Positions 34,253-45,289 of a stretch of 64,000 nt of DNA are shown here, one piece after another. The notes beneath the pieces are model-generated. The model was not told the DNA's origin, made no database searches, and saw only the letters and a list, made by a program, of their open reading frames with translations. Each line of letters begins with the position of its first letter. Position 1 is the stretch's first letter. This stretch comes from Cryptomeria japonica. Its lineage: Eukaryota > Streptophyta > Pinopsida > Cupressales > Cupressaceae. The position numbers were made by a program, and so were the translations under genes. The DNA lies in assembly GCF_030272615.1 (NCBI RefSeq), contig NC_081410.1, positions 138,112,849 to 138,176,848 of the forward strand, given 5' to 3'.

Positions 34253-35326
34253 CTATACTACCGATTGAGCAATAGGTGTCGGTTGATCTTCTGTTATAGC
34301 AACAAAAACCCATCCATTGCCTGTTGGATCCTCATCAAAATCATCAGTCACACCTTCATCAACAATGTAACAAGATTTGTCTTTATTCTTCTTAAATCTA
34401 TATCTCTGATATTCAAGGTTAGGCTTGTATGTTCTTCTAGCTTCTTCTCTTAGTCTAGCATGTCTATCAGGACATCTTGAAGCCATATGACCAATCTTAT
34501 TGCAGTTAAAAGATTTAAAGGGTGCTTTACCTTCACACTTACTTCCAACTGGACCTTTAAGCATTTTCCTTGCAAATAGTGTTTCAAGTTCTTCATTTTC
34601 TTTCCTACTTTCTTCAAGTTCTCTCGAATAAAAGGCTTTCCAATCAGATTTGTCAAATGATGGAGCAGATGATGTTGATGCTTTAAAGGCCAAATCTGTC
34701 TTTATAGTAGCAACAAGACCAAATTCTTCAATTTCAAAAGCTAAAAGTTTCCCAATCAATGTATCCCTAGTAACTGATGTATTAGGCATTGTTCTTAACT
34801 CATTTATAGCAGTGACTTTCATTTTATATGCCGGTGGGAATCTTCTTAAAACTTTTGAAACAATTTCATCCTCACTTAAGGTTCCTCCACAACATTTAAT
34901 ACCCAGAACAATTTCATTTACTCTTTCCATAAAAGCAAAAATCCTTTCATCTTCTTCCATTTTCAGATGTTCATACCTAATTCAGAAGCTTTCAAGTTTT
35001 GCAATTTTGACTGTGGAATCTCCTTCATTCAATGTTTCCAAATGATCCCAAATAGCTTTAGCAGTAGACCTATCTGATAGTCCCATGATTTGTTGATCTG
35101 ATAATGCGCTCAAAAGTGCTTCTCTAGCTTTGCAATCATTTTCCTCATCTTTTGTCAAGTTAGCTGGACTAGGCTAACCTTATACAACAGCAGTATAGCC
35201 ATTCTTTGTAACATCCCAGATGTCTTTTCCAATGCAATTTAGATGTGTCTCCATTCTGATCTTCCATATGCCATAGTTGGTTCCATCAAGTTTAGGACTG
35301 TCATTCCTGAAATAATTAGTAGACAT
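34253..35326 (-). pseudogene. copia-1 gag
   Basis: The start ATG (35324-35326) gives MSTNYFRNDSPKLDGTNYG, the N-terminus of UBN2-type copia gag, 40 bases from the primer site. Two stops (TAA, TAG) follow NGYTAVV and a TGA lies just before RYEHLKMEED. The longest open part is 34253-34960. The nucleic-acid-binding knuckle reads SFNCNKIGHMASRC: the first Cys of CX2CX4HX4C is Ser, so zinc binding is probably lost. A single in-frame TAG (34253-34255) separates gag from protease, which may be a mutation or a former recoding site. Gag would form the particle shell and package RNA. Confidence 0.9.
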
Positions 35327-35367
35327 TGGATCTCCTCAAGTTGTTAAACTTTTGCAAAAGAGGACTA

Positions 35368-35380
35368 GGCTCTGATGCCA
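35368..35380 (-). promoter_or_regulatory. copia-1 primer binding site (tRNA-iMet)
   Basis: The minus strand reads TGGCATCAGAGCC two bases inside the 5' LTR end, matching the usual initiator-Met primer site TGGTATCAGAGC with one change. Confidence 0.88.
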
Positions 35381-35382
35381 AT

Positions 35383-36437
35383 TGTTAGGTCCCAAAGACA
35401 ACTGAGAGGGGGGGGGGGAATCAGTTGTCAAATAAATTTAAACCAAAAACAACTTAACCAACTTAATGCTTAGTACCGGTAAACCAGTTAAATATGTTGG
35501 TAGACAGTTTTAACAGTTAATTGCTATACCGGTAAGGATTAGTGCATGAAACATAAACACAAAGTTATCCACAACACATAACACCAATATTTGTACGTGG
35601 AAACCCTGTAAGGGGAAAAACCACGATGGGAAACCTTACCCACAATCAGATGATACTACTGCAGATAGTAAGTGTACATAAATGGGGTCTGGACATGCAA
35701 AAAGGCCAACTGCCTAGAGCTCACTGCTCAATCACAAAATGGGAGTCACACTGACTACAGTTGGATGGTTAAATCCAATAAGAATGTACTGCACAAAATA
35801 GCATCTTCATATGTTGGATTCAGTACCGGTGTAATGCTAACATGCTTTCACAAAACCCTAGCTTTCAAATGATGTCTACGTGTATAGCTCTACTTAATCT
35901 CGCATATACCTTCACACAATCCTTTTTCGCATTCCACACTTGATCTTACAAATAAGATCTTACATTTATACCATAACCTAAGACCAATTTTAGTAGGTCG
36001 GCTCTACAAGATATTACAATAAAAATATTTTACAAAGAATATAATATCCGATGCAATAACCGATTGAACATGTCGACTTAATGCATTTACAACAATAATT
36101 ATTCATCTCCATAGCGTGCCATGTTGATCTGGAAAAGATAAACCTGCCGGTGTAACCCTAGACCTATTTGTCGGTAACAGCAAATATGCAACTATGAATA
36201 TACCAATGAACAAAACTCCAGGACAAGATGTCAAAATGATGTCTTCGACATAACCATGTGTTTTCCATATCATTCCAAGTGCCAGTGATCATTATATCTT
36301 GCCGGTGTACCAGATACTAGTGACTGTGCATGAGTCACTTGCTTGCCGGTGAATGTTGTTGATTCTCTAAAGTGCCAGAGTTGATAAGAGTTTAGTAGGT
36401 GTTGACATCAATGGCAAAACCATACAAAATACCAATA
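35383..36437 (-). repeat. copia-1 5' LTR
   Basis: Partner of 29784-30867. Its outer terminus reads TA where CA's complement is expected (ACCAATA instead of ACCAACA on the plus strand), a single change at the extreme end. The U5 homopolymer is 11-12 G on the plus strand (35408-35418). Confidence 0.93.
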
Positions 36438-36506
36438 GATATGCAGATCGATATCTACAATCAAAATACGTCATGCTAACACAATAAAACCAACACACTA
36501 GATATA

Positions 36507-36960
36507 GGGAGAGGACGAGGTAGTTGAGCACCCTAACCTCATGCTTCTCAAAATCCCCCGTGGAAATTTCAAATCACACCCAATTATTTAAAGTAGCTAA
36601 CTTGCAAGTCCCCTGCTTAACTAAGGTTTTAGGGCCACATCATCAAATGTGATGCAATTTCAGCATGCATTTTGCTAAGGTGCCAAAACAGCCCAAAAAA
36701 AAAGTGAGACATATACTTGTGCAAAAGTGAGACTAATACTTGTGTGCTAATGTGGCATCACATGATTCATTACTTTTAAGTGCTTAGGGATACATTTCAT
36801 TCAATTGTGGGTAGTCATCATCACAATAACAACTTTAAAGTCACAACTATTGGTACAATGTCGTCAAAAATATTGGGTATTAAATCAACAAGTGTGGGCA
36901 TTAAATCAATAATTGCTATCACAACCATTAGAGCACACTCAACAAGTGGATCATTTCCCC
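36507..36960 (+). mobile_element. MITE-like element, family 2, copy 1
   Basis: 454 bases with termini GGGAGAGGACGAGG and ATCATTTCCCC, internal TAGTTGAGCA and ACTCAACAAGTGG, and TA at both edges (36505-36506 and 36961-36962). The body is shared with 39102-39515 (AGGGCCACATCA, GTGACATCACATGAT/GTGGCATCACATGAT, ACTTTAAAGTCACAACTATT). It is non-coding. Confidence 0.8.
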
Positions 36961-38343
36961 TATAAACCAAACACTTTATAAGATCAAATATCTACAATAA
37001 ATGTATGCCACAAGCACCCTCACACATTGATTAAACATATAAACTAGGAATCAATTTTACAAAATCTTCACATCCTTTTTAATATTAGATTTTGTCTACA
37101 AATATATATTAAGAAATTAATACTTCATTTAGATCTACCAACCGAGACAAAACAATTAAATTGTCCACTCTCAAAACTCTATTTGTACTCCAGATTATCT
37201 ACCAAGATAAAAAAGCATAATCCGTCAAATTGTCCCTATGTAAACGCTGCGACTAAACTGGCTCCAAAAAGTTGCGATTTCCGCATAACACGAAGGTTAG
37301 TCAAAAATTATAGATCTTGGTTGTGCTCGGCAAAACTACCCGCGTCTTTCATTTTTCGGAAAATGTATAACACGAAGGTTAGTGAGTTGTTTTAGAACCA
37401 GATTAGCCACGTCCTCTGTAAAGAGGTTTTGACTATGGAAGATTATTTGCACCCACCCGTAATGTAATTATATATTAACATTTATAATTACACTATAAGA
37501 CGGATGCAAAATAATCATCATAGACATCGCCCTATAGAGACACTCCACCATAGTTCAGCTTTTGTCTCCATTAAAGATGAAGCTCTCAAAAAACATGACA
37601 ACACGAGACAAACGTTAAGAAAACACAAATTCAAGGAATCTATGCATAGGAATATGACGTAGCCGTGAGTCAGGCTTGGAAACTAAAGTACCAGTCAAGT
37701 CGTTGATAAGCAAACAAAATTTTGAAAAAAACAATATTCATCACGGATCATGCAGATATTTTTTTATATAATTGTGTAAGAAGAAGCGCCACGTTGCCAG
37801 AATATTTGGCTGTACGATCTGTCAAATGTCAGAAAGAAGACTGTACAATTTGAATGGCAGAGAGGACAGCTTTTATTTGTTGACAAACGTTAATTTTTTA
37901 ATGTTAGAATTTTGTCTGGGATGGAGGTGAAATCCAAAGAGCCGGGAATCAGGTTTCTGCAAATTGTGAGCCACACAAGTGGCCGAAATGGAAGAAGAAT
38001 ACATCTCTCCATTAACAACTGCTTACCTAACTTCTTTCTTTCTTTCTTTCTTTTCAGCATGATTCATGTGAATTTGACTGTCTGACACTTGTCTGCCATG
38101 TTAATTTATTAATATTGGATTAGTCTAGATTTTCATTATGCAATGCGGAGTAGAAAGAAAGAAAGATTCTTTTATAGTCTATTATGTCGCATGATCTCTA
38201 TATGGGTCAAATGGCTTATAGCAATAGGCGACGTCTGTCTGGCACTCCTTGTGGGTGACACCTAACTATGCTACAAATGAGGCATACATACCTCACCTCG
38301 TATTCCTTGTAGAGGCACCTAATTGCGCTACAAACAAGACATG
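36961..38343. other. Intergenic with a diverged duplicate and an inserted block
   Basis: 36990-37225 and 37500-37590 match 29200-29510. The piece about 37226-37500 is extra in this copy and carries ATAACACGAAGGTTAGT twice (about 37283 and 37368), so it may be an insertion. 37600-38200 is more complex sequence with a short (TTTC)n run (about 38034-38056). I see no supported gene in it. Confidence 0.5.
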
Positions 38344-38985
38344 CATACCTTACCCCCTTGTGAGATTTGAAGTTGTGACCTTCATTTCAAGAGCACAAGT
38401 TCTCCACCACTAGACCAACTCAAGTTGTATTCCTTAAATTCAACATATGGCTTATAGTAATATGGAACTACCGGTGCCTCTATGCTACTCTTTCAAGAAC
38501 ACAAGTTCTCCACCACTAGACCAACAATAATATGGGACTATCGTTGCCTCTATGCTACAAATGGGGCATACATACCTTACCCCCTTGTGAGATTTGAAGT
38601 TGTGACCTCTCTTTCAAGAGCACAAGTTCTCCACCACTAGACCAACTCAAGTTGTACTCCTTAAATTCAACAAATTGCCTATAGTGATATGGGACTACCA
38701 GTGCCTCTATGCTACAAATGAGGCATGCATACCTTACCCCCTTGTGGGATTTGAAGTTGTGACCTCTCTTTCAAGAGCACAAATTCTCCACCACTAGACC
38801 AACTCAAGTTGTATTCCTTAAATTCAACAAATATCTTATAGTGATATGTGACTATCCCATACTCTTTACAAAAGACACCTCATTTTGATACAAACCAGAC
38901 ATACATACCTTACCCCTTATAAGATTTGAACTTGTGACTTCTCTTTCTAGAATATCAATCTAGACCACTAGACCTACTTAGTTGT
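38344..38985 (-). mobile_element. Tandem cluster of tRNA-derived SINE heads (4-5 copies)
   Basis: On the minus strand each unit reads box A TGGTCTAGTGG and, 42-44 bases on, a box B-like AACTTCAAATC, the spacing of tRNA genes. On the plus strand box A lies at 38408-38418, 38513-38523, 38634-38644, 38791-38801 and 38965-38975. Box B lies at 38364-38374, 38591-38601, 38748-38758 and 38923-38933; the second unit has lost its box B by a deletion. A common non-tRNA tail (ATAGAGGCA, ATCACTATA) links units. The anticodon-arm region reads CTCTTGAAAGAG, suggesting but not proving a GAA-type origin. Confidence 0.75.
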
Positions 38986-39101
38986 CCGATGAAAAGGAGT
39001 TGCTTTCCACGGTGACTTCCTTCATTTTCTTTGATAGATCTTCCTAGTTCTTATTATTATGAAGGAATTCTTTTCATTTGGGTTTTGGACTTTGTATATT
39101 A
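38986..39101. other. Spacer between SINE cluster and MITE, no gene
   Basis: Short AT-rich spacer without recognisable features. Confidence 0.5.
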
Positions 39102-39515
39102 GGGAAGAGGATCTATTAGTTGAGTGTTATAGTTTCGTGTTTCTCAACATTTTATATGAAATATTTCAATCAATCTAATTTTTTTAAAGAAGCTTACTTA
39201 GCAAGATCCTATTTGTAACTATGGTTTCAGGGCCACATCAACATGTTGTTTTTTGAGGTGTCTAAAAATGACCCCCAAAAAATTAGATTGATAATTGTTC
39301 ATTAAGTCATGTTTTATTGGTGTGTTGATGTGACATCACATGATTTGTTGCTTTTTTGTTCTAAGAAATACAGTTTATTCAATTAAAAGTACTCATCATC
39401 AACACTAAAAACTTTAAAGTCACAACTATTAGTGCAATATTATTAAAAATATTGGACATTAAATCAATGAATGATATAACAACTATTGGAACATGCTCAA
39501 CTAGGTCCATTCCCG
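39102..39515 (+). mobile_element. MITE-like element, family 2, copy 2
   Basis: 414 bases beginning GGGAAGAGGATC with TTAGTTGAG inside, and ending CTCAACTAGGTCCATTCCC. TA lies on each side (39100-39101 and 39516-39517). The body aligns with 36507-36960. The GGGAAGAGG start resembles family 1 (GGGGAAGAGC), so the two families may use related transposases. Confidence 0.78.
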
Positions 39516-39913
39516 TAGCTATGTTCTTGTGTAACACATTGCCAACATTTTTTTACATGTCTATATTGGAGATGCTAAAGATGTGGGGATGTTTCAAAAA
39601 CATCTTTGTGTCATTCTCAATTAATTATTTTGGTTTTGACATTTCAAAAACAACATAGGTTTTTTGCAAGGATGGTCCTTTGTCCTCTTGTGATTATATT
39701 CTTCTTCTTCTTTACGATTTAAAATGATTATTTTTAAATAAAAAATTTGTGGGTCCCACACCCTCCATCCTAAATTCTAAATGAGGGATTTGATTTGTAA
39801 AACAAGTTTTCAAGATTATTTTATGCTGTATGATAGTCACATGTTGTTAGGGTTGATTTTAGAAGATTTCAAAGTAGTTTTCAACCATTTCATTTGACAA
39901 AATAGTAAGGTTT
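39516..39913. other. Intergenic, no gene seen
   Basis: AT-rich DNA between the MITE and the large direct repeat. Confidence 0.5.
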
Positions 39914-41545
39914 CCAATATAGAGTACAAAAAACAATACCTAGGATTTCAAGTTGCAGTACCTCTCATTTAATAGTGTGAAAAATGTTATTACCTAACTA
40001 GCTATTATCTTAGATAGTGTCATGTTTACACTAAATTTAAGCTCATTTAGAGAGACTTTTCTCTTTTGCTCTTAATTCATGAGTCCACTACATGTGTCCT
40101 CATACTTGTCCCATGTGTTCCATATGTATCACATTCTTTGAGGAGTAGTTAGAATTTTAGTCATATCTTCTCACTTCCTTATCTTTGTCTTTATATGCAA
40201 GGCTCCCTTGTACATTTTATTAGACTCTAAATATGATAATATTATTCGTGCACATTATTGTTTGTACAATGGTTTGATCTTGCAAGTTGATTTGTATTAT
40301 GTTAATGTAAAAGTGACACTATCAAACTAGTTAACTTTTAGTCTATTTAGGAGAGTTCTATTCACTATTTAAATCTTCACTTAGATATTTTTAACTTTTT
40401 GTCTCATCTTATGTGATGGAGACACGTGTACTCACCTTTTGAGGCACCTATCACATGTGCATATGAAACCTTTAACACACTTGTCTCATGCACATGACAC
40501 GTCATGGATATATTGTCCTACACTCATGCATGAGGCAAAATTACAAGGTTTATGAATTCACACATATTGTATTAATATATTATTATTTTTTGCTTGTTTG
40601 AAATATCTTGTAGAACACTTATCATTATTTTTAATATCTATTGGTTCATGAGGATCAAATATATGACTCTGACATTGTATCAAATCTTTGAATCTACAAG
40701 CACCTTCTCAAATCAAAAGGGACTTTAGTCAGCAACGTTCAAACGATATGTCTTGGATCCAAACAAAACTCACCATTACAATTAAGAACCTTTAAAGCCT
40801 TAAAATCTATTGTCAAATCATTAATTTTAAAGCACATGATTCAAAACTATCAAGAATTTTTAGAACATACAACCATACAGATCTCTATGGAAGGTATATT
40901 TTATTCAAAAAAAACATTAAAAAAAATTGTTTGCAAATTAAAAAAATATTATTGAAAAGAACTACAAAAAGATTGTATGCAAACAATAGTTGAAAAACAA
41001 TTTGAAAGAAAAAAGATGGTTTTCAAAAGGAGGAAAACCAAATATACCAAACATTGCACGACAATACTATGCAAGGTATTTTGTAGATATAACTTTGAGA
41101 TTATCCACTTCTGGAGGTTTGTTTGTGGCATTATCAAATTTGTCAATCAACTAAACTTAGCAAAAAAATAATAATTATAACTAATTTTAGCTACAATTCA
41201 TTTTATCAAAGATTTCACTAATTTAAGGAGGCCTTTATATTTACGGATTTTTTTGTTAATTTTAGCTATTATGTCATGCTAATGTCATCATTTTCTTCTC
41301 TAAATTAGAGGATTTCTTCATTAGTAGTTTTATTTTGGCGCTCCAACTTCAAAGACCCATACCGTAGTCCTATGAAATCATTTTTTCAAACATTTTTTTT
41401 ATTTGGGATAACTTTTTGTGCTCTATCTAATGATTGTATTACTTTATAATTTTGGTGTGAAGATTTTTTAAAATTTAGATTTTTAGAGGTCACTCTACAC
41501 AATTTTCATTTTTAGAACTTCAAAGGGCTCATTCAAACATATATG
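39914..41545 (+). repeat. Direct repeat A: probable LTR plus 5' internal region of a retroelement
   Basis: It matches 42456-44161 (repeat B) along its whole length: ACCTAGGATT, GTCTTTATATGCAAGG (TATA-like), GTTTGATCTT, CTTGTCTCATG, GAATCT(A/G)CAAGCACCT and GTTTGCAAAT. In B the sequence CTCCAACA is followed by GTATCAAAGCTCTG (43268-43281), like an LTR end and a tRNA-iMet primer site. The equivalent point in A is about 40672. This suggests an LTR of about 0.75-0.8 kb followed by leader sequence, but the 5' end of the LTR is not certain. Confidence 0.65.
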
Positions 41546-41839
41546 AACTTTTTAAAATAATTTTCTTTAACTTTCCTTTTTATAGATATCTGCACAATGA
41601 TGTTATTAGCTCTTTTTAAAAATGTCTTATAGTTATACTTTTAGCATATACACATATTTTGAGTATTTGTAATCCTTGTATAGCTAAGTCACCTAGTAGT
41701 AATTCTTAATGTAATAAATATAAGTGTCAAATCACTGTAATTTTCTTGAGGGGTCTCTCTTATTGAATCAACAGAGTAATCTATATGTTTCCATTTTTTA
41801 TTTTGTTGTTCATAAGATATTGTTTCTCACACTAAATCC

Positions 41840-42290
41840 CTTTTATTGGAGTATTTTTCATAATCCTCATAATAAATGGACAATAAAATGTGAATGTTAT
41901 GGGAAGAAAAGACATACAATAGAAGATTATATTCATTGTTAAGTTGATGAAATACAACTTTTTCTCGATTGTGACATTCTTTTAGTTGATCGTCTAGTTC
42001 TAGAACATGTAGAAACATCATATGCTCTCACTTAAGCATCTTGTCAGACGTCACCATCATTTGAAAATGATAATGTAACCATTTCCATTGAGATATCATC
42101 TCCTCCATCACTTGTTGTTGCATCTAATTCAAACATTGATATCCCTATGACTTCTAATGATTTTGTGCACTAGAACATCAATGCCAACTTTATAGATTCA
42201 CCATATTGGGATGCATTTCTACTAGGCATATCATCCTTGTTTGTAGAGTCTTATTGTGTACTTGGAAGACACTATTAAGTATATTTGTCT
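41840..42290 (+). pseudogene. Decayed copia-like gag knuckle and acidic tail frame
   Basis: One frame, interrupted by stops, reads KCECYGKKRHTIEDYIHC (a damaged zinc knuckle related to CX2CX4HX4C), later SFENDNVTISIEISSPPS, and then YWDAFLLGISSLFVESY. The last block is plainly related to DWDAYLTDIASLFVESYIAD in the frame at 26436-27182. So the same acidic tail occurs in two places, each time with copia-type pieces and no RT or integrase. It lies between direct repeats A and B, as an internal region would. Function unknown. Confidence 0.55.
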
Positions 42291-42455
42291 TTTTTTATGA
42301 TAGTTACATCAACATTATTATCCCTACATATACATCTTGGGGTTCTATTTTATACCAGATTTTCATGAAGAATTTGAACAATATTTGAAGACATTACCAT
42401 GGGCATCATCTAAATATTTGGATCATGTGTAGAATTCAGAGAAATCCATCTCTCT

Positions 42456-44161
42456 CTAATATAGAGTGAGGCAAAACACTACCTAGGATTCCAAGCACCA
42501 TTTGTACCTCTTGTGTAAAAATATTATTACCTAGCTAGATATTATTTTAGGTAGTGTGCCATATTCACACTATATTAAAGCTCATTTACATAGACTTTTT
42601 ATTTTTAGTCCCAAGTAATAAGTGCGCTACATTTCTTCACACTTGTCCTAAGTGTTCCATCTATGTCACATTTTTTAAGGGGTAGTTAGGCATGCAATTA
42701 TATCTTCCCACCTCCTCATCTTTGTCTTTATATGCAAGGATCCTTTGTACAATTTATTAGACTTTGTATGATAATATTTCTTGTGCATATTGTTGTTTCT
42801 AGAATGGTTTGATCTTATAAGTTGATCTTTATTAGGTTAATACAAATAGTGCCACTATCAAACTAGTTAGATTTTAGTCTATCTAGGAGAGTTATATTTA
42901 CACTAGTTAAATCACCACTTAGATTTCTTTACCTTTTGTTTGACCTTATGTGTTGAGATATATGTTCTCACCATTTTAGACACTTGTCTCATGTGCACAT
43001 GAAACCTTTATCTCACTTGTCCCATGCACATGAGATATCATGAACATATGTCCTACACACATGAAGGGGGAAAGAGTTCACATTTACCTTCTCATCTCAT
43101 CCTTTTTTTTTCTTATATTCAAGGGGACTATGTGTAATTACAATATTTTGGACTCAAACATATTGTATGAATATATTATATATATTTTTGTCTTATTTGT
43201 AATCTCTTGTAGAAGGATTACCATTAATCTATTGGGCCATGTTGATCAAATATCCAACTCCAACAGAGTATCAAAGCTCTGAATCTGCAAGCACCTACTT
43301 AAATCAAAAGGAGTTTTAGCTAAAAAAACTCATATGATACATCCTAAAGCCAAATGAAGCCTTCCATTACAATTAAAAGCCTTTAAAAAATTAAAATTGT
43401 TTATCAAATCATTAAATTTTAAGCATGTGACCTAGAACTATCGAGAAAATTTTGATCATACAACCATTTGGATCTCTATGCATGGTATATTTTACAAAAA
43501 ATCATCTAAAAAAATTGTTTGCAAATAAAAATAATAATTGAAAAAAAATACAAAAAGTTTGTTTTTGAAAAGTCATTTGAAAAATTGGGTTTTCAAAAGG
43601 AGGCAAAACAAGTGTACCGAGATAGTGCACAATAATACTATCTAAGGCATTATGTAGACATAGCATTGGCATTGTCCTTTTTTGGATTGTTTTTTGGTGA
43701 CTCAAGTCCAAATTTAGTAATCAACTAAACTTAGCAAAAAATATGATTGTAACTAATTTTAGCTTCAACTTATTTTATCAAAGATTTTACTAATTATGGT
43801 AGACCTTTAAATTTAAAGAATTTTTTTTTTTTAAACTTGGCTACCATGTCATGTTGATGTCATCATTTTCTCATTTAAATTAGACCCTTTTTTATTAATA
43901 GTTTCATTTTGGCACTTCAATTTCAAAGGCCCCTATCTTGGCCATACAAAATCATTTTTTCAAGAAATTTTTTCTTATTAGTGTTAACAACTTTTGACAA
44001 TACATATCAATATTATTTTATTAAAAATTTCAGACACAATCAAGTCCAGATGTAAGAAACATTTTTTTTCTTATTTGGCATTAGAAAAAATTGCTCTATC
44101 TAGTGGTATAATTATTTTGTAATCTTGGTGTAGATATTCTTTTAAAATCATAGATGCTTAG
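42456..44161 (+). repeat. Direct repeat B (interrupted at its 3' part)
   Basis: Second copy of 39914-41545. A probable LTR end lies at 43265, with a primer-site-like GTATCAAAGCTCTG at 43268-43281. Similarity to A continues to 44161, where a gypsy-type element is inserted. It resumes at 54381 (ACTTTAAAGGGCTTGTTTAGG against ACTTCAAAGGGCTCATTCAAA in A) for about 70 bases. Confidence 0.7.
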
Positions 44162-44585
44162 TGTTATGTAAATAGAGACATGATACTATAAGGTATTTAG
44201 GTGGATGAAGATGTTGATGTGTAACACATCCCTTAAGTTAGTTATATTGGGTCATGTGAATAATTTATGTAATTAATTATATCAAGAGTTGAGTAAACCT
44301 TCATAAGGATTTATCCTTCCACAGTATTATTAGGAAGAGGTATACATAAAGGAAGGTGATTTCATTGTATGAGATGTGTGAAGTATGATATTTTATTTGA
44401 GGTCTCTTATAGATATAGCATGGAGTGGCTTATTCCTTAAGGGTGGTGTTACCCTACATTAAGGGTCTATTATTTCGATATATATTGGATATTAGGGCAT
44501 ATTGGCCCACATACATCTCTTGTGTCATGTGAGACATATATCATGCAATTCATTATTTCTATTATTATATGTGAAGTTCTTATCA
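44162..44585 (+). repeat. 5' LTR of the gag-protease gypsy element
   Basis: 424 bases from TGTTATGTAAATAG to TTCTTATCA. It contains a TATA-like ATACATAAAGGAAGG (about 44341), AGGGCATATTGGCCC and TTGTGTCATGTGAGA, all repeated in the 3' LTR. Confidence 0.9.
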
Positions 44586-44587
44586 AG

Positions 44588-44600
44588 TGGAATCAGAACA
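44588..44600 (+). promoter_or_regulatory. Primer binding site of the gypsy element
   Basis: TGGAATCAGAACA starts two bases after the LTR end, resembling tRNA-iMet primer sites (TGGTATCAGAGC) with changes. Confidence 0.65.
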
Positions 44601-45289
44601 TGATATTGGCATTGTGAAGGTAAGGTATTTTTCTTCAAATTTGGAGGTCATTTTGAAAATCACATTTCTTTTCAAATTTGAGAAATTTTATTTTTTATTT
44701 TCAAAGGGTTTTTTAAGAATATTTTGAAGCACCTTCAATCCATTTTTTAGAGCAATTGAAGTAGAATTGAGAGAATTATTTAAGAAATGGGTTTTTTTCC
44801 ATAAATTTTTGTTAAGCACATATTTCACATATATGATCGAATTTCTTCCTAGTTTTTAATTTTTTTTTAGGATATTACTAAAGATTCTAGAGTCCAAAAC
44901 TTAGGTTTGTATCATTTATATTTTGAGAGTTAATCAAAATTTCATTAGCTTTTGTAAATTTTCTTTCCAAGTCGCAAATCAATGAATTTTTGTAAAATTA
45001 TTACATTTCTATAAATCTCTTGAAAAATAATTGGGGGTCTATTGATTAAATTTTCCAATTTCAGGCTAACTACATCATGTTTTGGTTGGATCAAGGTTAG
45101 GTCAGTTGGATTTGATGGAATGGTAATGTTTAATAGATTTTTTTTCTTAAACCAAAATATGATAGAATATGGTGAATATATACTATGAAAATTTTGGTTT
45201 TCATGTTATTTAAGAGGTGGAGTTGAGAAATGGTATGCACCATTAGGTGAAAGTATTTACTCTTTAGATGGACTAGAAAAAGATTTCTT
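44601..45289 (+). other. 5' internal region of the gypsy element, gag not resolved
   Basis: AT-rich sequence where gag should start. I could not find a continuous or recognisable gag frame, so it is either decayed or very diverged. Confidence 0.4.

Larger units (their letters stand above)
29784..36437 (-). mobile_element. Complete Ty1/copia LTR retrotransposon (copia-1)
   Basis: LTRs at 29784-30867 and 35383-36437 bracket gag, protease, integrase, RT and RNase H in copia order on the minus strand. GATAT lies on both sides (29779-29783 and 36438-36442) as a perfect 5-base target duplication. The primer site and polypurine tract are present. The coding region has stops in gag, a stop between gag and protease, a deletion with frame change in the protease-integrase linker, a stop after integrase and a frame change before RNase H. 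Structurally complete but probably unable to move by itself. It inserted exactly at the end of the 3' target duplication of the SINE. Confidence 0.95.

Noticed and set aside
31417-35045. Plus-strand frames across copia-1
   Set aside because: Shadows of the gag-pol coding on the minus strand.
38344-38985. Cluster of tRNA genes
   Set aside because: No acceptor-stem pairing and imperfect box B. Common tails show SINE-like units.
41724-42388. Independent small genes between repeats A and B
   Set aside because: The frame is a damaged gag knuckle and acidic tail of a retroelement with several stops.
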